Shown in pieces: positions 20,720 through 28,124 of a stretch of DNA of 37,578 nucleotides. The notes under the pieces were generated by a model. It worked only from the letters and a program-made list of their open reading frames with translations. It had not been told where the DNA came from and searched no databases. Position 1 is the first letter of the stretch. Every line of letters begins with the position of its first letter. Origin of the DNA: Archangium lipolyticum (GTDB taxonomy: Bacteria; Myxococcota; Myxococcia; Myxococcales; Myxococcaceae); NCBI RefSeq assembly GCF_024623785.1, contig NZ_JANKBZ010000058.1, forward strand, positions 1 to 37,578. Reading direction: 5' to 3'. A program made the position numbers and the translations under genes.

Positions 20720-22132
20720 ATGAGCAGCAGTGCACGCAGGTACAGGCATGCCGTGGTCATCGGCGGCAGCATGGCGGGTCTGGTGAACGCCCGGGTGCTG
20801 GCGGATCACTTCGAGAAGGTGACGGTGCTCGACCGGGACGAGCGGCCCGAAGGTCCGGAGCCGCGCAAGGGCGTTCCGCAGGGTCGGCACCTCCACGTAC
20901 TGCTGGAGGCTGGCAAGCGCGTACTGGACGGACTCTTCCCCGGCCTCATCCGGGAGATGCAGCGGGAGGAGGGCATCAAGGTCGTCGACCCGTGCAGCGA
21001 TGCCGTCTGGCAGCACTTCGGGGTGTGGAAGGCACGAGCCGACAGCGGCATCGAGATGGTGCTGTGCACCCGGCCCCTCCTGGAGTGGAACGTCTTCCAG
21101 CGGGTGAAGGCCCTGCCGAACGTGGAGCTCCGGGAGGGCGTCACCGTCGAGGAGCTGCTCACGGATACCGCGAGGGAATGCGTCACCGGCGTGAAGGTGA
21201 AGGGGCCGGGCGGCGAGGAGACGCTGGAAGCGGACCTGGTGGTGGACGCGAGCGGCCGGGGCACGCGGGCCCCGAGGTGGCTGGAGGATCTGGGCTACGG
21301 CAGGCCGGAGGAGGAGAAGGTCGGCATCGATCTGGCCTACGCGAGCCGGCTCTACAAGCGGCCGAAGGGCTTCCGGGACGAGTGGAAGCTGCTGGTGCAG
21401 TACCCGCGCTCGCCGGAAGGATGGCGGGCGGGCCTCATCTCGACCGTGGAGAACGATCGATGGATCGTCAGCGTGAACGGGTACTTCGGAGACCACCCGC
21501 CCACGGATGACGCGGGGTTCCTGGAGTTCGCCCGCTCTCTGCCAAGGCCGGGCCTCTACGACTACCTCCAGGAGGCCGAGCCGCTGACGGCGCCCGTCAC
21601 GCACAAGGTTCCGACGAGCCGGTGGCTGCACTACGAGCGGCTGCCGCGCTTCCCCGAGCGGTTCGTCGTCACGGGCGACGCGGTGTGCGCCTACAACCCG
21701 ATCTTCGGCCAGGGGATGACGATCGCCACCCTGGAGGCGAAGCTGCTGGGGGAGTGCCTCACGGAGCAGGAGCGGCGCACGCCGGGAGAGCTGCGCGGGC
21801 TGGCGGAACAGTTCCGCCAGAAGGTGCCGGGGCTCGTCTTCACCCCCTGGTTCATGACCTCCACCATGGACAAGCACTACCCGCAGACCACGGGGGAGCG
21901 GTCGCCCGGCCTCGGGGCGCTGCAATGGTTCTTCGGCCGGCTGCTCGAACAGACCTCGGTGGACACGGAGGTCTACCACCGGTTCCTGCGGGTGCTGCAC
22001 ATGCGCGAGGGCATGGAGGCGATGCTGAAGCCGGGGATGGCGATATCGATGCTCGCCTACGCGGTGAAGAGCCTGTTCGTCCCCCTCCCCCAGCGGGCCA
22101 ACGTGGACCGGATGCCGACACCCCGGGCATAG
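20720..22132 (+). CDS. FAD-dependent monooxygenase-like oxidoreductase
   Basis: A 470-residue flavoprotein of the aromatic-hydroxylase/geranylgeranyl-reductase-like group. It has GGSMAGLVNARVLADHF (FAD dinucleotide site, about 14-30), an Asp/Arg pair after strand 2 (VLDRDERP), VVDASGRGTRAP in the middle and the second FAD motif VTGDAVCAYNPIFGQGM. GVPQGRHLHVLL near residue 55 is typical of halogenase/hydroxylase-like relatives, but I see no WxWxIP motif of flavin-dependent tryptophan halogenases. The substrate is unknown and there are no biosynthetic neighbours. The ATG at 20720 has a GGGGGAG about 8 nt upstream. A hairpin terminator follows 9 nt after the stop. Confidence 0.85.
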   Translation: MSSSARRYRHAVVIGGSMAGLVNARVLADHFEKVTVLDRDERPEGPEPRKGVPQGRHLHVLLEAGKRVLDGLFPGLIREMQREEGIKVVDPCSDAVWQHFGVWKARADSGIEMVLCTRPLLEWNVFQRVKALPNVELREGVTVEELLTDTARECVTGVKVKGPGGEETLEADLVVDASGRGTRAPRWLEDLGYGRPEEEKVGIDLAYASRLYKRPKGFRDEWKLLVQYPRSPEGWRAGLISTVENDRWIVSVNGYFGDHPPTDDAGFLEFARSLPRPGLYDYLQEAEPLTAPVTHKVPTSRWLHYERLPRFPERFVVTGDAVCAYNPIFGQGMTIATLEAKLLGECLTEQERRTPGELRGLAEQFRQKVPGLVFTPWFMTSTMDKHYPQTTGERSPGLGALQWFFGRLLEQTSVDTEVYHRFLRVLHMREGMEAMLKPGMAISMLAYAVKSLFVPLPQRANVDRMPTPRA

Positions 22133-22140
22133 GGGCGTGC

Positions 22141-22172
22141 GGGCCCGTCGTCAGGAATATCCGGGCCCTTTC
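22141..22172 (+). terminator. Terminator of the FAD monooxygenase-like gene
   Basis: A perfect 7-bp stem GGGCCCG/CGGGCCC with a 14-nt loop, followed by TTTCGT. The U-run is short, so strength is uncertain. Confidence 0.55.
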
Positions 22173-22497
22173 GTCCCTGATTTCAGCTGCCCGGCAGGGG
22201 ATGCCGAACACGCACTGGTAATCGCCTGAAAAGCGACGCGGTTCAACTCCGCCCATGGCCTGGAAAGGTCACCCAAAAAACGGCTTCTCCACTCGGGCAG
22301 CACCTTTTCCCACCCAGGAATGGGGGGTCGGTTCCACGGGTTGGATCCTCAACCCGCGGACACGGGGTCCCTTTTTCTGAGGGCCCCCCCTAGGCATCCG
22401 CCAGGAAATGTGTCACACGGCAATGGCCGCACTCCCGTTGGGATCGGCATCCGGCTGAACTCATGAAGCCGGACAAGAAAGAAGACGAGTAGAGTAA
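22173..22497 (+). promoter_or_regulatory. Long gene-free leader upstream of the cold-shock gene
   Basis: No ORF here looks coding. Several structures are visible: a 7-bp stem CGGGTTG/CAACCCG (22337-22356); a short GGAC/GTCC hairpin followed by CTTTTT (about 22358-22376), like an intrinsic attenuator; a GGGGTCCC segment that can instead pair with the GGGCCCCC just downstream; and a 7-bp stem TCCGGCT/AGCCGGA (22450-22473) immediately before the A-rich stretch preceding the ATG. Long structured leaders that switch fold with temperature are known for cspA-type mRNAs. The promoter could not be placed. A tRNA-like segment lies at 22197-22260 (see findings). Confidence 0.5.
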
Positions 22498-22701
22498 ATG
22501 GCAATCGGTACCGTGAAGTGGTTCAACGACGCGAAGGGCTTCGGTTTCATCACGCAGGACGGCGGGGGCGAGGACCTCTTCTGCCACCACACTGCGATCC
22601 AGACCGAGGGCTTCCGCAGCCTGCAGGAAGGCCAGCGGGTTGAGTTCGATGTCGCCCGTGGCCCCAAGGGCCTGCAGGCGCAGAACGTTCGCCCGGTCTG
22701 A
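22498..22701 (+). CDS. Cold-shock protein (CspA family)
   Basis: A 67-residue single OB-fold RNA chaperone that binds single-stranded RNA and melts secondary structure. The family signature is intact: [15 protein letters not shown] (RNP1-type KGFGFI at 13-18) and DLFCHHTAI (RNP2-type VFVHHSAI equivalent; Cys replaces the usual Val). The C-terminus [20 protein letters not shown] is standard. Myxobacteria carry several paralogues, so I give no letter. It is preceded by a long structured leader and followed by a strong terminator, so it is monocistronic. Confidence 0.96.
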   Translation: MAIGTVKWFNDAKGFGFITQDGGGEDLFCHHTAIQTEGFRSLQEGQRVEFDVARGPKGLQAQNVRPV

Positions 22702-22732
22702 CGCGCCCGCGCGTCTGAACCTGCATCAACAC

Positions 22733-22770
22733 GGCTCAGCCTCTTCGTGAGGCTGGGCCTTTTTTCTTTT
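22733..22770 (+). terminator. Strong Rho-independent terminator of the cold-shock gene
   Basis: An 11-bp stem (GGCTCAGCCTC with GAGGCTGGGCC, two G-T pairs) capped by TTCGT and followed by TTTTTTCTTTT. A second palindrome, GACGCG/CGCGTC, overlaps the stop codon at about 22700-22715. Confidence 0.95.
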
Positions 22771-22778
22771 CCCGCTCC

Positions 22779-23975
22779 CTACCCTACCAGGCGCTCGAGC
22801 GACCGCGAGGCGTCGAGGGCGCGCTGGAGGTCGGCCCAGAGGTCCTCGGGGTTCTCCAGGCCCACGCTGACGCGGAGCATCCCCTCGGAGATGCCGCTGG
22901 ACTCACGGGCCCGCGCGTCCACCACGCGGTGCGTGAGGCTCGCGGGGTGCTGGATGAGCGTGTCCACCGAGCCGAGACTCACCGCCGGGGTGAGCAGCTC
23001 CAGCCGCTCCATGACCCGGGCCGCCGCGCGCCCGCCACCGGCCAGTTCGAAGGAGATCAGACACCCCGGCCCCCGCATCTGCCGGCCGATGAGCCCCTCG
23101 GGGTCGCCCCCGGCGAGTCCCGGGTACCAGGTGCGGGACACGGCGGGATGCGAGGCCAGACGTTCCGCGAGGAACTGGGCCCCCCGCTGCGCCTCCCGGA
23201 CGCGGATGGGGAGCGTCGCGAGGCCGCGGTGCAGCATGTAGCCCGCCTCGGGGTGGAGCACCCCGCCCGTGGCGATGCGCACCTGGCGCAGCCGCGCCGC
23301 CCAGGCCGCGTTCGTGGCCACCACTCCGCCCATGACGTCACCGTGCCCGCCGAGGAACTTGGTCGCGCTGTGCAGCACCATGGCGGCGCCGTGCGCAAGC
23401 GGGTTCTGGAGGACGGGCGTGGCGAAGGTGGAGTCCACCAGCACCGGGACATTGCCGGCCTGGGCCACCACCCGCGCGATGTCGATGAGCGCCAACGTGG
23501 GGTTGGCCGGGGTCTCGAGGACGACGAGCGCCGTGTCCGGACGCAGGGCCTGGGCGATATGGTGGGGATGCGTCCAGGTGACCTCCAGCCCCAGGAGGCC
23601 GCTGTCCAGCAGGTGGTCCGTGCCGCCGTAGACGGGACGGCAGGCCACCACGTGCTTGCCGCCCTGGCGCGCCGCGAGCAGCACCGCCGTCAACGCGGCC
23701 ATGCCCGAGCCGAAGGCCACCGCCTCCTCGGCCCCCTCCAGCGCGGCGAGAGCCTTTTCGAAGCGCACCACGGTGGGGTTGTGCAGCCGGGCGTAGATGG
23801 GGTTGTCACGCAGGGGACCGCCCTGGGCGAGGGCGTCGAAGCACTCGCCGATGCCTCCGAGACTGCCCACGGGATAGGTCGTGGAGAGATCGATCGGCGG
23901 CGCATGGACGCCGAGGGAAGTCAGATCCTCACGGCCGGAGTGGACCGCACGCGTTTCGAAGCCGAGCTGCTTCAT
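22779..23975 (-). CDS. Cys/Met-metabolism PLP enzyme (cystathionine gamma-synthase / methionine gamma-lyase type)
   Basis: A trans-sulfuration-family enzyme using pyridoxal phosphate. The start is ATG 23975 (MKQLGFETRAVHSG) with GGAGG 8 nt upstream; 398 residues is normal. Visible motifs: YARLHNPT (Tyr61, cofactor of the neighbouring subunit), FGSGMAAL (phosphate site), ETPANPT, DSTFATP (Asp181 pairing with the pyridine nitrogen), the Schiff-base Lys206 in LHSATKFLGGHGD, and SLGSVDTLIQHPASLTH. Whether it acts as gamma-synthase, gamma-lyase or methionine gamma-lyase cannot be settled by eye. It is divergent (49 bp) from an Lrp/AsnC regulator, the arrangement seen for regulated methionine or cysteine catabolic lyases, which favours a degradative role. 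Confidence 0.93.
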   Translation of the reverse strand: MKQLGFETRAVHSGREDLTSLGVHAPPIDLSTTYPVGSLGGIGECFDALAQGGPLRDNPIYARLHNPTVVRFEKALAALEGAEEAVAFGSGMAALTAVLLAARQGGKHVVACRPVYGGTDHLLDSGLLGLEVTWTHPHHIAQALRPDTALVVLETPANPTLALIDIARVVAQAGNVPVLVDSTFATPVLQNPLAHGAAMVLHSATKFLGGHGDVMGGVVATNAAWAARLRQVRIATGGVLHPEAGYMLHRGLATLPIRVREAQRGAQFLAERLASHPAVSRTWYPGLAGGDPEGLIGRQMRGPGCLISFELAGGGRAAARVMERLELLTPAVSLGSVDTLIQHPASLTHRVVDARARESSGISEGMLRVSVGLENPEDLWADLQRALDASRSLERLVG

Positions 23976-24007
23976 CCGAATTTCCTCCCGCGAACAGGGT
24001 GGAAACA

Positions 24008-24020
24008 GGAATACGCTTCC
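24008..24020. promoter_or_regulatory. Candidate Lrp-type operator in the divergent region
   Basis: An interrupted palindrome GGAA-N5-TTCC lies in the 49-bp gap between the PLP enzyme and the Lrp/AsnC regulator, 5 nt upstream of the regulator's GTG. Its size and place fit a site for an Lrp-family dimer acting on one or both genes; this is inference from position and symmetry. Confidence 0.35.
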
Positions 24021-24024
24021 GCGC

Positions 24025-24609
24025 GTGGAAGAGACATCGAATAGGCTGCGGAAGACTCCGGCGGATGCGGGGCTGGACCGAATCGACTTCGCCATCCTGG
24101 AGGCCTTGCAGAAGAATGCTCGGCTCTCGAACAAGGAGCTGGCCGCCGAGGTGGGGCTCGCGCAGTCGAGCTGCCTGGCGCGGGTGGCCCGGCTCCGGGA
24201 GACGGGCGTGCTCAAGTCGTTCCACGCCGAGGTGGACGCACGAGCGGTGGGGATTGGCCTCCAGGCGATGATCGCCGTGCGGCTCCGGCAGCACTCCCGG
24301 GAGCTGGTGGAGGAGTTCCGCCGCCACGCGCTCTCGCTGCCCCAGGTGCTGGCCGTCTATCACGTGGCCGGGGCGAACGACTTCCTGCTGCACGTGGCGG
24401 TGCGGGACGCGGACCACCTGAGGGACCTGGGCATGGACGCCTTCACCACCCGGCCCGAGGTGGCCCACATGGAGACCTCGCTCATCTTCGAATACGTCCG
24501 CAGCCCCGGGATGCCCCTCTACGGGCCGGCGGAAGCCCAACGGGCCCCGGCGAAGAAACCCGAGGCCGTCAAGCGCTCCCGCAAACCGTCCAGAGCAGGC
24601 GCTCGATGA
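24025..24609 (+). CDS. Lrp/AsnC family transcriptional regulator
   Basis: A 194-residue regulator with an N-terminal winged helix (LDRIDFAILEALQKNARLSNKELAAEVGLAQSSCLARVARLRETGVL) and a C-terminal RAM ligand-binding domain (VLAVYHVAGANDFLLHVAVRD). The start is the GTG at 24025: upstream in-frame codons run into the divergent PLP gene. It probably controls that gene in response to an amino acid, with methionine or cysteine likely from the neighbour. The C-terminus has an extra 30-residue basic, Pro/Ala-rich tail. Its last 41 bp overlap the convergent 3' end of holA. Confidence 0.93.
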   Translation: MEETSNRLRKTPADAGLDRIDFAILEALQKNARLSNKELAAEVGLAQSSCLARVARLRETGVLKSFHAEVDARAVGIGLQAMIAVRLRQHSRELVEEFRRHALSLPQVLAVYHVAGANDFLLHVAVRDADHLRDLGMDAFTTRPEVAHMETSLIFEYVRSPGMPLYGPAEAQRAPAKKPEAVKRSRKPSRAGAR

Positions 24610-25885
24610 CGAGCTTGCCGCTCGCGGAGGACTTGAGCGACAGGTCCGCCTCGGCGCACGCCACCAGCGCGTCGAGCAGCTCGCGCCGCTTGTAGCGCGC
24701 CGCGCCCTGCATCGCGAGGAAGGCGGCGTACGGGTGAGGGGCCTTGCCCTTCGCCGCCTTGGCCTCCTCCTCCACCCGGGGGAACACGCGCGCCTTGAAG
24801 TCCGGGAACGAGCGCGGCACCGAGCCGCCCGCGTACTTCTCCAGCCGCTCGTGGTTCTCCAGCATGCCGCGCGTGATGGAGGCCACCGCGCCCAGCAACT
24901 GCAACCCGTGCACGCCCTGCCCCATCGCGTCCATCGTGTAGTCCAGCGCCGCCTTGAAGTCGCGGTTCTGCAGCGCCTCGGACAGCTCGAAGAACTCCTC
25001 CTCGCGCGTGTGCGCCACCAGCAGCGCCACGTCCGAGGACTCGATGGTGTTGCCTTCGGCGTACGTCGCCAGCTTCTCCAGCTCGGACTGCAACAGCCGC
25101 ACGTTGCCGCCGATGCGCTCCTTGAGCTGCGCCGCCGCGCCCTTGCCCAGCTTCTTCTTGAAGGGCCGCAGGAACTCCTCGGCGAGCGGCTCTATCTCCA
25201 GGTCCTTGTGGCGCGCCGCCACCTTGCGCTCGACCACCCGCCCCTTGTCCGCCGCGAGCTTCACCAGCGGGTTCTTCGCATCCACCTCCGAGGCCGCCAT
25301 CACCAGCGCATGCCCCGGCGGGACGCCCTTCTGGAACAGGTCCAACAGCGCGCTCGTGTCACCCTCGGGCGCGGTGATGCGCTCCTCGCGGCAGAACGCG
25401 GCCACCTCCTTGAGGAAGACCAGGTCCGCCTCGGCGAGGTCGACGTTCAGCTCCTCCTTCCACTGCTCCACCGACGGGGCCCCGCGCGTGCCCGGATCCA
25501 ACTGGTCCGCGCCCCACCCCGCGCGCGCCGCCAGCGCCAGCAGCCGCCGCGCGCCCTCCTTGCGCTTGCCCGCCTTCCACGCCTCGCGCGCCTTGCCCAG
25601 CGCGTCGCCCCTCCCCTTCTTCGGCGCGAGGAACTCCGGGTCCCTCACCAGCACCACCTTGCGCCCGGGGAAGAGGGGCAGCGTGGCCAGCTCCTGCGCC
25701 ACCTCGCGCGGGGAGCCCGCGTCCAGCACCGCGAAGTTCAACCCCGCCGACGCATCCGGCAACAGCGTCTTCACCAGCTCGTCCGCGCCCCGGCGCACCA
25801 GGTACTCCTCGCCCCACAGCAGGTAGAGCGGCTGCACCTTGCCGGCCTTCGCCTCGTCCAGCACGTCTTCGATGTCCGCGCTCAT
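24569..25885 (-). CDS. holA: DNA polymerase III delta subunit (clamp loader)
   Basis: The delta subunit opens the beta sliding clamp within the clamp loader. The 438-residue protein begins PLYLLWGEEYLVRRGADEL, typical of HolA, then LFPGRKVVLVRDPEFL, and continues in the C-terminal collar domain with IGGNVRLLQSELEKLATYA and LLGAVASITRGML. It is about 95 residues longer than E. coli HolA because of a Lys/Ala-rich insertion at about 95-165. No Walker motif, as expected for delta. The ATG overlaps the holB stop (ATGA at 25882-25885), so the two clamp-loader subunits are made together. Its 3' end overlaps the Lrp gene by 41 bp. Confidence 0.93.
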   Translation of the reverse strand: MSADIEDVLDEAKAGKVQPLYLLWGEEYLVRRGADELVKTLLPDASAGLNFAVLDAGSPREVAQELATLPLFPGRKVVLVRDPEFLAPKKGRGDALGKAREAWKAGKRKEGARRLLALAARAGWGADQLDPGTRGAPSVEQWKEELNVDLAEADLVFLKEVAAFCREERITAPEGDTSALLDLFQKGVPPGHALVMAASEVDAKNPLVKLAADKGRVVERKVAARHKDLEIEPLAEEFLRPFKKKLGKGAAAQLKERIGGNVRLLQSELEKLATYAEGNTIESSDVALLVAHTREEEFFELSEALQNRDFKAALDYTMDAMGQGVHGLQLLGAVASITRGMLENHERLEKYAGGSVPRSFPDFKARVFPRVEEEAKAAKGKAPHPYAAFLAMQGAARYKRRELLDALVACAEADLSLKSSASGKLVIERLLWTVCGSA

Positions 25886-26910
25886 CGCCCCTCCAGCAGC
25901 TCGATGAGCATCCGCTCGAGCTGAAGCCTCGGCGCCCCATTGCGCTCCACGATGATGGCCTTCGTCTTCTCCAGCAGCGCGTGCCGCCGGTGCAGCGTGG
26001 CCTCGTGCGTGCGCGCCGCCACCTCGCGCGCCAGCGTCTCCAGGTCCCTGTTGGCCAGACGCTCCACACCCGCCCCCGCCAGCGCCACGTCCCGCGTCCA
26101 GAGGGACAGGATGGAGAGCGCCTGCTCGGCCAGCTCACGCGTGGCGCCGAACGTCTCGGCCCAGCGCAGCAGGGCACCCAGGTCGCCGGGCTTGAGCGCC
26201 TCGAAGCCGCTGATGACCTCCTTGCGTGCCGCGAGTGCGTCGAGGTCCAACGCCATCGCGCGGCCCAGACTGCCGCCCGCCATCACCGCCGCGAGCTCGG
26301 CCGTCTGCGGCTCCAACTTGCGCTCCTTCTGGAGACGCTGGGAGATGAGCTCCACAGGCAGCGGGCCGAAGTAGACCTTGCTACACCGGCTGCGAATGGT
26401 GGGCAGCAACTTGTCCGGGGCCGAGGCCAGGAGGATGAGCGTGGTGTCGGAGGGGGGCTCCTCGAGGGTCTTGAGGAACGCGTTCTGCGCCTGCTGGTTC
26501 AAGGTGTGCGCATCCACCACGATGGCGACCTTGCGCTTGGACTCGAGCCCGCGAAGGGAGATGCGCTCGAGCAGGCCGCGGATCTGCTCCACGCGGATCT
26601 CCCGGCTAGGAGTCCCACTGAAGTCCGAGCGGCCCGCGAGCCCGCGCTCGACACGCTCGGCATCCGGCATGAGCCAGGTGACATCAGGGTGGGAGCCCTT
26701 GGCGATGCGAGAACACCCGTCACAGGAACCACACCCCTCGTTGGGCTTGTCCGGGCAGGTGAGCGCCTGTGCGAGACCGATGGCGGCGAGCTCCTTGCCG
26801 ACGCCCTCGGGCCCGGCGAAGAGGTAGGCATGGTGCACCGAGCCGCTGCGAAGCGCGGCCTGGAGCGCATCGATGGCGCGAGGCTGTCCGACGACCGAGG
26901 CCAGGGTCAT
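25882..26910 (-). CDS. holB: DNA polymerase III delta' subunit (clamp loader)
   Basis: An AAA+ subunit of the clamp loader. The start is ATG 26910 (MTLASVVGQPRAIDALQ); in-frame codons up to 26949 are not family-like. The 342-residue protein has GPEGVGKE (Walker A), a zinc module with CPDKPNEGCGSCDGC, VDAHTLNQQAQNAFLKTLEEPP (Walker B region) and the SRC motif in TIRSRCSKV. Presence of an intact P-loop is common in non-enteric HolB. A promoter-like TTGACG/GATACA pair lies immediately upstream with only 6 nt between -10 and ATG. Coupled to holA by an ATGA overlap. Confidence 0.96.
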   Translation of the reverse strand: MTLASVVGQPRAIDALQAALRSGSVHHAYLFAGPEGVGKELAAIGLAQALTCPDKPNEGCGSCDGCSRIAKGSHPDVTWLMPDAERVERGLAGRSDFSGTPSREIRVEQIRGLLERISLRGLESKRKVAIVVDAHTLNQQAQNAFLKTLEEPPSDTTLILLASAPDKLLPTIRSRCSKVYFGPLPVELISQRLQKERKLEPQTAELAAVMAGGSLGRAMALDLDALAARKEVISGFEALKPGDLGALLRWAETFGATRELAEQALSILSLWTRDVALAGAGVERLANRDLETLAREVAARTHEATLHRRHALLEKTKAIIVERNGAPRLQLERMLIELLEGR

Positions 26911-26916
26911 GGGGCG

Positions 26917-26945
26917 TGTATCCCCGCTCGGGCCGCACCCGTCAA
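26917..26945 (-). promoter_or_regulatory. Putative promoter of holB-holA
   Basis: Minus strand TTGACG (26940-26945) and GATACA (26917-26922) with 17-nt spacing. The -10 ends 6 nt before the ATG, so transcription would begin at or next to the start codon. Confidence 0.5.
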
Positions 26946-26963
26946 CCACTCAGGGGGTAGCCC

Positions 26964-27065
26964 ATCCCTCTCCCGCCGGGAGAGGGTCGGGGTGAGGGTA
27001 CCCCGCCTCCCAGGTTGACCCCGTGTATGCCCCCTCTCCCTCTGGGAGAGGGCTGGGGTGAGGGT
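26964..27065. repeat. Direct pair of palindromic CTCTCCC/GGGAGAG repeats
   Basis: Two copies, 26964-26999 and 27031-27065, each CCCTCTCCC-N3-GGGAGAGGG followed by a G-rich GGGGTGAGGGT arm, in the same orientation with about 31 nt between. The right copy abuts the stop codon of the TIGR02757 gene. Same element as at 10320-10415 and 30405-30440. Confidence 0.9.
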
Positions 27066-28015
27066 CATCCCGTTCGCCCCCGGGTTCCCTTCATGCCACT
27101 CCGGGCCCGTGCGGTCTTCTGTCCCACGGAGCAGGCCGGTAACAACTTGCACCGTGAGCAATTCTCGGGAACGGGCTGAGTAGGACACACGCCGCTCATG
27201 CCGTAGTGACACAGGGCGAAGTCGAAGCGGACGGGGTCCTCGGGATCGAGCGCGCGAAGCGAAGCGGTGACCTCCTCGGCGGTGCGCCAGCTCAGGTCGT
27301 TGCGCCGGGTCAGCCCCAGGTGCTTCGAGATGCGCCCGATGTGCGTATCCAGGGGGATGAGCAGCGCCGAGGGACGCACGGTCTTCCAGACACCCAGGTC
27401 CACACCATCCGGCCCACGCACCATCCACCGGAGGAAGAGATTGAGGCGCTTGGCCGCGCCGGGCCCGAGGGGCGAGGGCAACAGGTGATGTAGCCCGCGC
27501 TCGGGCCCGAGCGACTCGCGCAAGGGCGCCATGGGCACATCCCGAAGGGCCGAGGTGAAGGCATCCAGCGCCCCATGCCAGGAGCCACGGGCCTCGAGAC
27601 CCCGGACGAAGAGCGCCTCCAGGCCGCCGTGCTCGCGCAGGGCGCGCCCCATGCCCAACAACAGCACCGCCACATCCGTCCCCACGTTGAAGCGGTAGAC
27701 GAAGCCCTCGAGCAATTCACGGGCACGGGGCACATCCAACGCACGAACGAACGCCGCCGGGGACGGGCCCATGCGCTGGAGCAGCGCGTCCACCTTGGGC
27801 CGGAAGAGATCCGCGCGCCCGTACGCCAGCGCCGCCGCCAGCAGCGCACTCACCTCGATGTCCCTCGGGTCGCGATAGCGGTGCGGGAACTCGAGCGGAT
27901 CGAAGGCGATGCGCGCCCGGCTGTCGGTCGATGCCAGGAAGGCATCCAGGCACGGGCGCAAGCGCTCGGCATCTCTGGGGCTCAGCCCTGTATGTTCTCG
28001 CTTTGACCGGGGCAT
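27065..28015 (-). CDS. TIGR02757 (DUF2400) family protein with Cys cluster
   Basis: A 316-residue protein. The core segments (PLEFPHRYRDPRDIEVSALLAAALAYGRADLF, GPSPAAF, RLNLFLRWMVRGPDGVDLGVW, PLDTHIGRISKHLGLTRR, EDPVRFDFALCHYGM) match TIGR02757 as I know it. The C-terminus has CPTQPVPENCSRCKLLPAC, a C-x8-C-x2-C-x5-C pattern like the iron-sulfur loop of endonuclease III-type HhH proteins, and the helical body also resembles that group. No function is established; a DNA-related role is an inference. The start at ATG 28015 lacks a clear ribosome-binding site. A perfect palindrome GGAACCGGTTCC lies 25 nt upstream. Confidence 0.85.
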   Translation of the reverse strand: MPRSKREHTGLSPRDAERLRPCLDAFLASTDSRARIAFDPLEFPHRYRDPRDIEVSALLAAALAYGRADLFRPKVDALLQRMGPSPAAFVRALDVPRARELLEGFVYRFNVGTDVAVLLLGMGRALREHGGLEALFVRGLEARGSWHGALDAFTSALRDVPMAPLRESLGPERGLHHLLPSPLGPGAAKRLNLFLRWMVRGPDGVDLGVWKTVRPSALLIPLDTHIGRISKHLGLTRRNDLSWRTAEEVTASLRALDPEDPVRFDFALCHYGMSGVCPTQPVPENCSRCKLLPACSVGQKTARARSGMKGTRGRTG

Positions 28016-28124
28016 GGTTCAGGAGACTCCGTAGCCTGGAGGAACCGGTTCCGCCACGGACTTCATCCCCGAGGAGTGTCCGGAGGACAGAACCTCAGGG
28101 GTAGACACCCGCCCTGGACCTGTC

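Noticed and set aside
20720-22132. Flavin-dependent halogenase and biosynthetic gene cluster
   Set aside because: No WxWxIP motif and no biosynthetic neighbours; only a general FAD monooxygenase assignment is supported.
22390-22590. 66-codon minus-strand frame across the cold-shock start
   Set aside because: Antisense to the cold-shock gene, no ribosome-binding site, no similarity to known families.
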